NCBI RefSeq assembly: GCF_000014585.1 | Contig: NC_008319.1 | Location: 1-64,000 of the forward strand | DNA from: Synechococcus sp. CC9311 | GTDB lineage: Bacteria > Cyanobacteriota > Cyanobacteriia > PCC-6307 > Cyanobiaceae | Length of the DNA stretch: 64,000 nucleotides | Direction of reading: 5' to 3' | Part shown: piece after piece, positions 49,974 through 58,391 of the stretch | Layout of the letters: each line of letters opens with the position of its first letter | How positions within the stretch are numbered: position 1 is the first letter of the stretch | Made by a program: the position numbers and the translations under genes | Notes under the pieces: generated by a model | What the model was told of the DNA's origin: nothing | Databases searched by the model: none | Seen by the model: only the letters and a program-made list of their open reading frames with translations

Positions 49974-50068
49974 TGAGGCACTGAGGCACCTGAGAGTGGA
50001 TGTTGAGGCACCTGTGCCCTACATCTACAAATGACTGGATAAGCAGGTTCATCTGCCCGTTGAGGCAC
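49974..50068 (+). repeat. Four TGAGGCAC repeats before the integrase remnant
   Basis: Copies at 49974, 49982, 50004 and 50061, the first two directly adjacent. The last lies 18 bp before the GTG of the recombinase remnant. Could be an operator array or a replication-type iteron; function unknown. Confidence 0.6.
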
Positions 50069-50085
50069 GTGCGTGGCAGATAAGA

Positions 50086-50553
50086 GTGCCCGTGCCGAAC
50101 ACGAAGGGCATCAGGAAGTCCTTGAAGGTGATTGAGAGGGCAGATGCCATCGCAAAGGCAGAGGAGATGGTGATGGAAATCAGGGTCACTCTCAAACAGG
50201 GAGGAAGTGTTCTGCCGATGCCTGTTGAGGAGGTGGTGGAAAGGTTTCTCAAAACCAAACGTGCCCGTATCCGTGAGGAATGGGAGGGCAAGGATGCCGC
50301 AGGGAGAAGAAGCATCACCAAGGAGAGGTATGCCCTGATTGAGGGGAAGTTACGGAACTATCTGGTGCCGTTTCTTGGTGCCAAGACCGATGCCCGCAAC
50401 GTTCCGTTTTCCAAGTGGAACGAATGGGAGGGATGGAGGGTGGAAAGCAGGCACACCCGCACTGGTGGCAAACCAAAGGCAATCACCATCCAAAACGAAA
50501 TGGGTGGCAAAAGGTTCCTGCTGTCTGGGGTGCTGATGCGGAACCCTGATTAG
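50086..50553 (+). pseudogene. Truncated tyrosine-recombinase/integrase, N-terminal part
   Basis: 155 residues read from GTG. It looks like the N-terminal and core-binding part of a phage-type integrase of picocyanobacterial elements: AIAKAEEMVMEIRVTLKQGG, SITKERYALIEGKLRNYLVPFL and KPKAITIQNEM. The reading departs from the expected pattern after that and stops at NPD. The catalytic domain with its R...HxxR...Y set is absent in all frames downstream, so it is not an active recombinase by itself. Confidence 0.7.
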
Positions 50554-50630
50554 GTGCTCGTCCCTACAAAAGAGTTCGTGCGGATATATAAAACTCTCCT
50601 TGTTCCTCACACGGGAATGCGTCGAACTTG

Positions 50631-50661
50631 GGGAGGTCTGGGGGGACCTTCCTTTTTTTTT
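50631..50661 (+). terminator. Intrinsic terminator inside the element
   Basis: GGGAGGTCT at 50631-50639 pairs with GGACCTTCC at 50644-50652 (two G-T pairs) around GGGG, followed by nine T. It lies downstream of the integrase remnant. Confidence 0.85.
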
Positions 50662-50755
50662 GCCTCTAATGACTTCTCTACGAGGCAAAACCCAACAGTT
50701 TCTCTACCGATGTGTCTAGGAGAACTTTTTCGTCCAATCTCACTGGGACAAATGA

Positions 50756-50774
50756 GTTTCACCCCAGTTTCACC
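50756..50774 (+). repeat. Third GTTTCACC pair, at the far end
   Basis: GTTTCACC at 50756-50763 and 50767-50774, again 11 bp apart, 56 bp before the second attachment copy. It has the same orientation as the other two pairs. Confidence 0.85.
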
Positions 50775-50829
50775 CCGTAAAATGAGTGCTGAGAACCCAG
50801 TTCAGTCCTCATTCTTGGGAAACCGACTT

Positions 50830-50844
50830 ATTGAGTGGGAATAG
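50830..50844 (+). other. Second attachment-site copy
   Basis: ATTGAGTGGGAATAG, an exact copy of the guaA end, reading IEWE-stop in one frame though no guaA sequence precedes it. It marks the far boundary of the element. Confidence 0.85.
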
Positions 50845-51022
50845 CTCTAAATAAGCTCTTTTAAAGTTTAGTATTTGTGCTCGATTGCAGAGGCTGAAGT
50901 GTGATTGCCTTGAATTGTGTAGTAACTTGATAAGAGATAGGCCTTCTGGTTGAATGCTCCGGCATGAGTATGTTTCGCTGTCATTCTGTGTACGGCTGCA
51001 GTCTGCGGTGGAAAATATGGCC

Positions 51023-51056
51023 GTTCCGGCTATGATTTTCTGGAATCTTCCGGAAC
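51023..51056. promoter_or_regulatory. Inverted repeat upstream of the orphan ORF
   Basis: GTTCCGG at 51023-51029 and CCGGAAC at 51050-51056, 20 bp apart, ending 19 bp before the ATG at 51076. May be an operator or hairpin. Confidence 0.35.
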
Positions 51057-51075
51057 TCTTGTTTGGTGCGGGTCC

Positions 51076-51462
51076 ATGACTAAGCATGCCTATTATTCTT
51101 CCCTCGAAATCGTTCAAGAGGGGAAATGTTATCGCTGTGACCTCCCGTATAAATCTTTGAGTCAAAAATTTGAGCGAGGTGAGGTAATAGATCATTTCTA
51201 TACAATATTTTCGCATCCGATAAATAACGGAGTTATTAACAGGTATGGGATGTCCGCCTATGACTTTTCGGTAGATATTGTCGACAACGAAAAGGAGTCT
51301 GTTGAAAATTATGACCTCAGTTGGCTCTTCTCTGTAGATTGCTGGCAAAAGATTTCCCAGCCTCGCGCTTATCCTTATCAACATCGTCTTAATCTCCTGG
51401 GCTTATTAAGTAAGCATGTTGAATGTCGCTCAGAGCGAAGTGGGCTGAAAGAGGATTCTTAA
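51076..51462 (+). CDS. Orphan hypothetical protein with CxxC
   Basis: 128 residues, AT-richer than neighbouring core genes. The segment CYRCDLPYKSLSQKF, then EVIDHFYTI, recalls the first half of an HNH nuclease (CxxC, then DH), but no second CxxC or Asn-His follows, so this is only a resemblance. An open frame of 191 codons also exists on the opposite strand at 50809-51384. Either could be real; the plus-strand ORF is favoured by its Cys motif and by staying outside the att repeat. Confidence 0.45.
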   Translation: MTKHAYYSSLEIVQEGKCYRCDLPYKSLSQKFERGEVIDHFYTIFSHPINNGVINRYGMSAYDFSVDIVDNEKESVENYDLSWLFSVDCWQKISQPRAYPYQHRLNLLGLLSKHVECRSERSGLKEDS

Positions 51463-51901
51463 TGTATGGCTTGTATGGCTGGCTGGATTCATTGCGCTGG
51501 CTATAGGTTGATTGTTGTGTTGTTGGCGAATTCTTTATTCAAGGCTTAAGGTTCTAGGCTTGTTGTTAGGCCTGGTTGCTATTACGTGTCTTGGGGCCTG
51601 CTGTTCAGGGTTTGGTTTTTCAAGAATTCAATAGAAAAGAAATCACGTTGACAGCTCTGCCTTGACCTCTTGTGTTAGCTGTTATTGAGTAAATCTGCCT
51701 CAGAAGTAGCAAGATCTCTTTTGCGCTACCTCTTTAAAAACTGCAAATACTGCTCAATGGTTGCTCGTGAAAAAGCGTCTTTTCGGCTTGATTAAGTGTA
51801 TTGCATTCAAATGTTCGAGCTCTTGGTGAGAAATTCAGTTGATTGATTTGGATGGTTGACCTTGCTTGCGTGCATTTTGGTAGGGGGCTGGTGGATGAGC
51901 C
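51463..51901. other. Gene-poor stretch
   Basis: 439 bp with no ORF I can support; AT-rich, with short frames only. It may be decayed island DNA plus the promoter of the next gene. Confidence 0.6.
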
Positions 51902-52549
51902 TTGGCGTCGATATCCTTAGCGCCCGGCATCAATCCCTTGACCGCTGCTCAAGAGCAGGACCTCCAGCTTCAGCGCCGTCTTCAGCAAGACAGCATTTTG
52001 TTGGCAGGGAAAACGATCTACATCAACCCTTTCTTGTATTGGCGTCGCTTCGACAGCAATACAGATCGTTGGTTGCGCGAACCGGGTCAGCTTCCCGAAG
52101 AGCAGATTGCCTCGAATCGAAGTCGCTTTTATCCCGAGCTCGACTGGACCCTGCTGGATGACTCCAACCGGGAGATCAAGGACGGAGCTGTGGAGATGTT
52201 CCTCAAGAGCCTCGAGTTGATAGGGACGTTTCATCCAGAGCTCAGCTCCGGGCATTTGCTGGAGGTGGAGCGCAAGATGGCGATCACCAAGAAGCGATCG
52301 TTCGAGCGTTGGGTTGAGAAGTCGTACCGGCGACGTGCCAAGCAGGAAACTAGGGAACGACGTCGATTTGATCGTGATCGTTTTTGGCGTTCGTGGGGGG
52401 AATGGCTTGCTTTAGAAGCGACTCATCACGCTTTGGCCCCAGCTGTGGCCTTGTTGGTGCTCACAGGTGTTGGTGGCTGGTGGATCGGGTCATCTAATTC
52501 AAGTTGTCCGACACTTTTGCCTCCTCCGGAGCAGACTGGAGTCCGCTGA
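51902..52549 (+). CDS. Hypothetical membrane-anchored protein
   Basis: 215 residues from TTG, 4 bp after an in-frame stop, so the start is nearly forced. The middle is polar with a basic region (KKRSFERWVEKSYRRRAKQE); a membrane segment at about residues 178-197 (APAVALLVLTGVGGWWIG) is near the C-terminus. A conserved-looking marine cyanobacterial protein of unknown role. Confidence 0.7.
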   Translation: MASISLAPGINPLTAAQEQDLQLQRRLQQDSILLAGKTIYINPFLYWRRFDSNTDRWLREPGQLPEEQIASNRSRFYPELDWTLLDDSNREIKDGAVEMFLKSLELIGTFHPELSSGHLLEVERKMAITKKRSFERWVEKSYRRRAKQETRERRRFDRDRFWRSWGEWLALEATHHALAPAVALLVLTGVGGWWIGSSNSSCPTLLPPPEQTGVR

Positions 52550-52563
52550 GTACGAGTCTGCTC

Positions 52564-52959
52564 ATGGCTGAGAATCAACCGTTCGACACCCTGAGACTGA
52601 CGTTGATGCAGGAGGTCTTGCCCGTGGGGCTTGCTTTGGTCGAGCGAGTCCGCGCTGGAGGTCCAGCCAAGGTGGTGGAGCCTTTCACTTCAGGTGCGTC
52701 GGATCCGTTGCGAGAGTTGCGCGATGAAGGTGAACCTGCTGCGAAGGGTGTGCGTGAAAGACTCGATCAAGTGAGTCCTGGACTCGGTAATCCAGTGATG
52801 CCCGTGCAGGTGGCTGTGGAGGAGCCTTCAGCTGAAGTGGTTGACGTCATTGAAGAAGGAAGTTCACCAGAACAGGAAGAACACCAGTTGCATGAAGTTC
52901 TGGCGAGGATTACGCAACGGCTTCAGGCCTTAGAAGCTCAGCTTGAGCAAGAGAGCTAG
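52564..52959 (+). CDS. Hypothetical acidic coiled-coil protein
   Basis: 131 residues from ATG (MAENQPFDTLRLTLMQEVLP), with a C-terminal helix (LARITQRLQALEAQLEQ). A longer open frame starts at 52504 but overlaps the preceding gene. Located 5 bp before the PBP2 gene, so probably co-transcribed with it. Confidence 0.75.
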   Translation: MAENQPFDTLRLTLMQEVLPVGLALVERVRAGGPAKVVEPFTSGASDPLRELRDEGEPAAKGVRERLDQVSPGLGNPVMPVQVAVEEPSAEVVDVIEEGSSPEQEEHQLHEVLARITQRLQALEAQLEQES

Positions 52960-52964
52960 AGGGC

Positions 52965-54770
52965 ATGACGCGCTCCGCTTCTCCTCAAAGGGACGCTCAG
53001 CGTCACAGCGGCTTGCGCCAGCAGCCCCTGGTTTTGTTCGGATTGGTGCTGTTGTTTTGCAGCGCCATGGTTGCTCGGTTGGTGTGGCTCCAGGTGTTGG
53101 AGGGCCCTCGCTACAGGCAGCTGGCGGATGAAAACCGCATACGACTCGTACCCAGATCGCCAACGCGTGGTCGTCTCCTTGATCGCAAAGGGCGGGTATT
53201 GGCCTCCAGCAAGCTCACCTATTCGCTTTATGTGGAGCCGCGCTTGGTGGATGACGCGGCCTGGCCGGAGCTGCGCGATCGCCTTTCAAGTCTTATGGAT
53301 CTCAACCCGATGACCCTGGATCGTCGCCGCCAGTCGGGGCCGGATCGCAATGGCTACCGCATCAATTTGGCCAGCGAACTCAGTTCCGAGCAGGTGCTTC
53401 GCTTCCGGGAGCAGTCCCTCGGACTGAAGGGCGCTCAAGTGGACGTGGACATTCTTCGTGCCTATCCCTACGGAACACTGGCAGCCCATACGCTCGGCTA
53501 CACCCAGCCGATCACTGAAGAGGAATACACAGCACTGGCTGATCGGGGTTACAAGATTCGCGATCGGATTGGACGCATCGGGGTAGAGGCGGCCTACGAG
53601 TCGCACTTGCGGGGCAAGTGGGGCGGGCAAATGCTTGAAGTGAATGCTATGGGGGAAGTGCAGAGGCATCTAGGTGATCGTCCATCTGTTGCCGGTAAAG
53701 ACCTCACGCTCACTCTCGATCTTGATCTTCAGAAGACGGCTGAGCAGGCTTTGGCTGATAAACCTGGCGGCGCAATCGTGGCTATGGACCCTCGCAACGG
53801 AGCGATCTTGGCCCTTGCGAGCAACCCGAATTTTGACCCCAATTTTTTCTCGAAATTGGTGACGACTCAAAAGGAATACGACGCGCTGTTTTCCAATCCC
53901 AAAAAGCCGCTGTTAAGCCGTGCCATGAATGCCTATGACCCTGGAAGCACTTGGAAGCCCGTGACAGCGATGGCAGGAATGGCGTCGGGCAAATTTCCGC
54001 CGGAGGTCAAGTTGAACACCACCTCCTGCATCACCTATGGCGGCCATTGTTTTCCTGATCACAATGGCGCTGGATTTGGACGGATTGGCTACGCCGACGC
54101 CCTGCGCTTCTCCAGCAATACGTTTTTCTATCAAGTCGGTGTTGGTTCGGGCTCGCTCGCTCTCAAGAAAGCGGCCACTCAACTTGGTTTCGGGCGTAAG
54201 ACGGGGATCGAAATCGGTTGGGAGGAAAATGTGGGTCTCGTTGGAGATGAAGAGTGGGCAAAGGAGGGGCGAGGCTGGGCGGAGCCTGGTTCCACTCCTT
54301 GGATTCCTGAGGACATGGCCTCTGCTTCGATTGGCCAGTCCGTGGTGCAGATCACCCCTCTCCAATTGGCAAGGGCTTATTCCGTGTTTGCCAATGGTGG
54401 CTGGTTGGTAACGCCCCACCTTGCTGATCAAGGCTTGGATTGGACAGCTCCATCGCGGCGTACCAAGGTGCCGATCAAGCCATCAACCCTGGCCAAGATC
54501 CGTGAAGGCTTGCGCAAGGTGGTGGAGGACGGCACCGGCTATGGCCTGAATGGTGAGGGCATTCCTCCTGCGGCTGGTAAGACCGGTACAGCAGAGGACA
54601 GCACGGGAGGCCCAGATCATGCCTGGTTTGCCAGTTATGCCCCCTATCCGAATGGAGAGATCGTTGTGGTGGCCTTCGCTCAGAACACGCCGGGGGGTGG
54701 TTCAGTGCATGCTTTGCCGATGGCCAAGAAAGTGATTGAGGTGTGGAACCGCAATCGCAAACAGAATTGA
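52965..54770 (+). CDS. mrdA: Penicillin-binding protein 2 (class B transpeptidase)
   Basis: Peptidoglycan transpeptidase, probably for cell elongation. A single N-terminal membrane anchor (residues about 23-43), the dimerisation domain (PTRGRLLDRKGRVLASS), then the transpeptidase with active-site STWK in YDPGSTWKP, SSN in FSSNTFF and KTGT in AGKTGTAED. 601 residues. Assigned PBP2 rather than PBP3 on overall resemblance. Its stop lies 1 bp from the convergent sqdX stop. Confidence 0.92.
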   Translation: MTRSASPQRDAQRHSGLRQQPLVLFGLVLLFCSAMVARLVWLQVLEGPRYRQLADENRIRLVPRSPTRGRLLDRKGRVLASSKLTYSLYVEPRLVDDAAWPELRDRLSSLMDLNPMTLDRRRQSGPDRNGYRINLASELSSEQVLRFREQSLGLKGAQVDVDILRAYPYGTLAAHTLGYTQPITEEEYTALADRGYKIRDRIGRIGVEAAYESHLRGKWGGQMLEVNAMGEVQRHLGDRPSVAGKDLTLTLDLDLQKTAEQALADKPGGAIVAMDPRNGAILALASNPNFDPNFFSKLVTTQKEYDALFSNPKKPLLSRAMNAYDPGSTWKPVTAMAGMASGKFPPEVKLNTTSCITYGGHCFPDHNGAGFGRIGYADALRFSSNTFFYQVGVGSGSLALKKAATQLGFGRKTGIEIGWEENVGLVGDEEWAKEGRGWAEPGSTPWIPEDMASASIGQSVVQITPLQLARAYSVFANGGWLVTPHLADQGLDWTAPSRRTKVPIKPSTLAKIREGLRKVVEDGTGYGLNGEGIPPAAGKTGTAEDSTGGPDHAWFASYAPYPNGEIVVVAFAQNTPGGGSVHALPMAKKVIEVWNRNRKQN

Positions 54771-54771
54771 C

Positions 54772-55917
54772 TTACGCCGCTGAGCTGATGTCTGAGGAGA
54801 GCACCTGGCGGTAATAGCCGCGTAGCTGCTCTGTTGCCCCGGCCCAGCCCCATCGTTCGGCTTCCGATCGGGCGGCATTGCGGAGGGCTTGACGCTCGAG
54901 GTCATTGCCGAGCAGTTTGCCGGTGGCTTCGATCAAGCTACCTGCCCCTGCATCTGCACCGTCCGGTTCGTAGAGACAACCGTTGACGCCGTCGCTGATG
55001 ATGTCCGGGATGCCGCCGCGATTGGCTCCCACCACTGGGCATCCAGCTGCCATTGCCTCGAGCAACACAAGGCCAAGGGTTTCGGTGCTTGAGGGGAAGA
55101 GGAAGGCATCACCGCTGGCGTAAGCCCCAGCGAGTTCCTCGCCAGCCAGATAGCCCACAAAGGTAGTGGCGGTTCCCTCGAAATGCTTCTCCAGTTGCTG
55201 TCGGTGAGGGCCATCGCCCACCAGTGCCAGTCGCGTATCGGGTAGTGCTTCGAGCACCGGACGGATCCGTTCGATTTGTTTTTCTGCGGAGAGCCGTCCG
55301 ACATACAGCAGAAGCGCGCCGCGGTCGTCGTATTCACCGAGTAAGCGTTGACGGAGTTCGGGGCTACGCAACTCTGGCCGGAACAGCTCCGTATCCACGC
55401 CCCTCTGCCACAAGGCGGTGTGCTGGATGCCCTTATCACTTAGCTCTTGCACCATTGCGGTGGAGGTGCAGAGATTCAGCACAGCTTGGTTATGGGCCGC
55501 TTTGAGCAGCTCCCACAGCAGGGGTTCGAGCATGCCCATGCCGTAGTGCTCGAGATACTTCGGCAGGTGCGTGTGATAACTGGCGATCAGTGGGATGGAT
55601 TTGGTCTTGGCGAGCCAGATGCCTCCCAATCCCAGAACCGCTGGGTTGACCACGTGGATCAGGTCCGGCTGGAAGGCATCGATGGCCTCGGAGACAGCAG
55701 GCCGCGGCAAGGCCAGCTTCAGCTCTGGGTAGAGCGGCAAGGGCATGGCGGGAACTCCCACCACCTTGGCTCCCATGTAATGGCTCGGTGCGCCTTCCGG
55801 ACAGAACACCACCACCTCGTCTCCTGCATCCACCAAATGCTTCACCGTTTTGGTGAGCCGGGTCACGATGCCGTCAACTTTGGGGAGGAACGTTTCTGTA
55901 AAAAAGGCGATTTTCAA
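54772..55917 (-). CDS. sqdX: Sulfoquinovosyldiacylglycerol synthase (SqdX)
   Basis: GT4 glycosyltransferase that transfers sulfoquinovose to diacylglycerol, making the thylakoid sulfolipid. N-terminal KIAFFTETFLPKVDGIVTRL; C-terminal donor site with PSSTETLGLVLLEAMAAGCPVVG. The TTG giving LKIAFF follows the sqdB stop by 13 bp and fits the family; longer reading overlaps sqdB. 381 residues. Sulfolipid lets picocyanobacteria save phosphorus. Confidence 0.94.
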   Translation of the reverse strand: MKIAFFTETFLPKVDGIVTRLTKTVKHLVDAGDEVVVFCPEGAPSHYMGAKVVGVPAMPLPLYPELKLALPRPAVSEAIDAFQPDLIHVVNPAVLGLGGIWLAKTKSIPLIASYHTHLPKYLEHYGMGMLEPLLWELLKAAHNQAVLNLCTSTAMVQELSDKGIQHTALWQRGVDTELFRPELRSPELRQRLLGEYDDRGALLLYVGRLSAEKQIERIRPVLEALPDTRLALVGDGPHRQQLEKHFEGTATTFVGYLAGEELAGAYASGDAFLFPSSTETLGLVLLEAMAAGCPVVGANRGGIPDIISDGVNGCLYEPDGADAGAGSLIEATGKLLGNDLERQALRNAARSEAERWGWAGATEQLRGYYRQVLSSDISSAA

Positions 55918-55930
55918 GGATTCGTCCCGA

Positions 55931-57127
55931 TTAGGAAGCGTTGCCAATGGCTTGGGCCTGAGTCTTGGTCCAGGCCGACGTGCAGAGGATGCGATTGCGG
56001 TCGCAGCGATCCGCATAGCGTGTGGCGATTTCCACCACCTCCTTCAACAGCCCGTCATCAAGTGTGGTGGGTTTGAGCCCCAGCTCGATGAAACAGCGGT
56101 TGTCCACGATCAGATCGTTTTCAACGGCTTCGTTGCGTGGATTGGGGAGATTGTTGACCTGAGCACCTGTTAAAGCAGCCACCTTCTTGGCCAATTCGCC
56201 CACCTGGTGGCTCTCGGTCATTTGATTGAAGATCTTGACCCGTTCGCCTTTCTCAGGTCGATTTTCGAGCGCGAGCTGCACACAACGCACCGAGTCACGG
56301 ATGTGAATGAAGGCGCGGGTTTGACCGCCGGTGCCATGCACCGTGAGTGGATATCCGATCGCTGCTTGCATCAGGAAGCGGTTCAGAACCGTTCCGTAGT
56401 CACCGTCGTAATCAAAGCGGTTGGTGAGGCGCGGATCGCGATCCGTGGCCTCGGTGTTGGTGCCCCAAACAATGCCTTGGTGAAGGTCAGTAATTCGGAC
56501 TTTGTCGTTCTTGTTGTAGTAGAGGAACAGCAACTGATCGAGCGTCTTGGTCATGTGATAAACGCTGCCAGGACTGGCCGGATGAAGAATTTCCTCTTCA
56601 AAACGGCTGCCGTCAGGTTGGGGCACTTCCACCTTGAGGTAGCCCTCAGGAATGGTGGCGCCACGGTGGGATCCATAGCCATACACACCCATCGTGCCGA
56701 GGTGCACCACGTGGATGTCTTGGCCAGATTCCACGATCGCTGCCAGCAGGTTGTGGGTGCCGTTGACGTTGTTGTCAACGGTGTAGCGCTTGGTAGCACT
56801 GCTCTTCATCGAGTAAGGCGCAGCTCGCTGTTCGGCGAAGTGCACGATCGAATCCGGCTTCTCTTCGATGATGAGGTCGAGAAGCCGCTGGTACTCGTGG
56901 GCGATATCCATATGGATGAATCGCATGGGCTTGCCGCCAATGCTTTCCCACACGTTCAGACGTTCACCGATGCTCACGATCGGCGTCAACGATTCCACCT
57001 CAAGGTCGATGTCGATCTTGCGACGGCTGAGGTTGTCCACGATCACAACATCGTGATCTTGGTCGGCCAAATTCACCGCACAAGGCCAGCCGCAGAAGCC
57101 GTCACCACCTAAAACGAGAACCTTCAA
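55931..57127 (-). CDS. sqdB: UDP-sulfoquinovose synthase
   Basis: Makes UDP-sulfoquinovose from UDP-glucose and sulfite. Extended SDR with VLVLGGDGFCGWPCAVNLA, the SqdB-specific DNLSRRKIDIDLEVESLTPI, active-site Tyr and Lys in PGSVYHMTKTLDQ, and YPLTVHGTGGQTRAF. 398 residues. First gene of the sqdB-sqdX operon. Confidence 0.97.
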   Translation of the reverse strand: MKVLVLGGDGFCGWPCAVNLADQDHDVVIVDNLSRRKIDIDLEVESLTPIVSIGERLNVWESIGGKPMRFIHMDIAHEYQRLLDLIIEEKPDSIVHFAEQRAAPYSMKSSATKRYTVDNNVNGTHNLLAAIVESGQDIHVVHLGTMGVYGYGSHRGATIPEGYLKVEVPQPDGSRFEEEILHPASPGSVYHMTKTLDQLLFLYYNKNDKVRITDLHQGIVWGTNTEATDRDPRLTNRFDYDGDYGTVLNRFLMQAAIGYPLTVHGTGGQTRAFIHIRDSVRCVQLALENRPEKGERVKIFNQMTESHQVGELAKKVAALTGAQVNNLPNPRNEAVENDLIVDNRCFIELGLKPTTLDDGLLKEVVEIATRYADRCDRNRILCTSAWTKTQAQAIGNAS

Positions 57128-57185
57128 CCCAAACTCCTGCTGAAGCGAGCAAGCCGCTGATTTCTGGCAAGCTACTACAGGGTTT

Positions 57186-57353
57186 TCAGCTGACGGCTAC
57201 GGACAGAGCCATGAGTGCGACAACAAGCACTGCGCCGGAGATGATCAGGAGCCGAGAGCCGTTGCTGAGAGAGGCTCCCTCGCTGATGACTTCCATGCGC
57301 GGTTCCTTTGCGAAGGCGTTGAGGCGACCGCCATCTTCTTCAGTGACCTGCAT
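57186..57353 (-). CDS. Psb34-like small light-harvesting-like protein (ssl1498 family)
   Basis: 55 residues, too short for many gene finders. Reads MQVTEEDGGRLNAFAKEPRM, then a short linker and one membrane segment (LLIISGAVLVVALMALSVA). The N-terminal EDGGRLNxFAxEP motif is that of the ssl1498/Psb34 family, thylakoid proteins tied to photosystem II assembly. It lies between sqdB and thiG on the same strand. Confidence 0.82.
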   Translation of the reverse strand: MQVTEEDGGRLNAFAKEPRMEVISEGASLSNGSRLLIISGAVLVVALMALSVAVS

Positions 57354-57487
57354 GGATTGAGCTGCAACTGAACGGGACCTTATGGAGTGGATCGTTGTTG
57401 CGCCCCTGCTCCTTCATGCTCCTTTACGTCCCGAGATGTGTTGTTACGTCGAGGCGGTGAATGGGTTGATGGACGGAATGTTCCTTG

Positions 57488-58297
57488 CTAGCCGTTGATC
57501 CGTCCGCTTGTGGGGGAGCTTGGAGAGGCTTCTGGGCGGGTTGGCAACCGCCCAGCCCGCAGGGATTGGCGCCCTGCATTAACGGCGTTGGCCATGGCTT
57601 CTGCCATCAGAGGAGGTTGTCCCGAAAGAGCAATGGCGCTGTTGATCAGAACCGCATCCGCGCCCATCTCCATGGCCTGGGCTGCATCACTGGGCACGCC
57701 AATTCCAGCATCGACCACCACCGGTACCTTGGCGTTCTCAATGATTAGGCCAATGTTGGCGGCATTGCGCAATCCCTGACCTGATCCGATAGGGGATCCC
57801 AGCGGCATCACGGTGGCGCAGCCCACATCTTCTAAGCGCTTGGCCAGCAGTGGGTCGGCATTGATGTAAGGCAGCACTGTGAAGCCCTCCTTCACCAGCA
57901 TTTCTGCTGCTTCCAATGTTCCAAAAGGGTCGGGCAGCAAATGGCGACTGTCTGGAATGACCTCGAGTTTCACAAAATTGTTGTCCTGACCTGCCAGCTT
58001 GGCGAGCTCCCTGCCGAGCCGGGCGACCCGCACGGCCTCTTCCGCGTTGGTGCACCCCGCCGTATTGGGAAGCATCCAGATTTGTGACCAGTCAATCGCT
58101 TCCATCAGCCCTGCATGTCCTTCAGCGACCGCCTGAACCCGCCGAACGGCAACTGTGACCATCTCGCAGCCTGAGCGCTGCAGGCTGTGCTGCATGGCCT
58201 CCAGACTTGGGTATTTGCCCGTCCCGGTGATCAGTCTGCTGTTGAAAGTGCGTCCTCCGATTTGGAGTGCATCGTCGTGAGAGTGGGTCGGATCCAT
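57488..58297 (-). CDS. thiG: Thiazole synthase
   Basis: Forms the thiazole phosphate of thiamine. Barrel motifs: [53 protein letters not shown] and [13 protein letters not shown]. 269 residues from ATG at 58297; a longer open frame exists but overlaps the divergent gene. Complements thiL in this window. Confidence 0.96.
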   Translation of the reverse strand: MDPTHSHDDALQIGGRTFNSRLITGTGKYPSLEAMQHSLQRSGCEMVTVAVRRVQAVAEGHAGLMEAIDWSQIWMLPNTAGCTNAEEAVRVARLGRELAKLAGQDNNFVKLEVIPDSRHLLPDPFGTLEAAEMLVKEGFTVLPYINADPLLAKRLEDVGCATVMPLGSPIGSGQGLRNAANIGLIIENAKVPVVVDAGIGVPSDAAQAMEMGADAVLINSAIALSGQPPLMAEAMANAVNAGRQSLRAGRLPTRPEASPSSPTSGRING

Positions 58298-58391
58298 AGT
58301 GGTCAGTTGCGGTTTGGTTGGAGAACCGGATCGTGATGGGGTCCAAGCAGGCCGCAACCGCTCTAACCTGCGCGAGTCATCTATTGCTTGC

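Larger units (their letters stand above)
49633..50844. mobile_element. Remnant integrative element in the guaA 3' end
   Basis: Bounded by identical 15-bp repeats (guaA end and 50830-50844). It holds a tyrosine-recombinase remnant lacking the catalytic half, three spaced GTTTCACC pairs, other repeats and a terminator, and no cargo gene I can support. Integration at guaA 3' ends is known for islands in several bacteria. I interpret it as an element that lost its cargo and most of the integrase. Confidence 0.8.

Noticed and set aside
50554-50829. Continuation of the integrase in another frame after a frameshift
   Set aside because: No catalytic Arg, HxxR or Tyr motif is seen in any frame, and a strong terminator lies in the stretch.
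50809-51384. 191-codon minus-strand ORF across the second att copy
   Set aside because: It overlaps the attachment repeat and the plus-strand CxxC ORF, and shows no domain. Kept only as an alternative to the plus-strand ORF.
51556-51631. Short frame with a lipobox-like LGACC
   Set aside because: Only about 40 codons with no start context or downstream protein.
56207-57112. 301-codon plus-strand ORF opposite sqdB
   Set aside because: A shadow of sqdB codon structure; sqdB on the other strand is a clear enzyme.
57471-57505. GGACGGA / TCCGTCC inverted repeat at the thiG stop
   Set aside because: The loop is long, no T run follows on either strand, and one arm lies in coding sequence.
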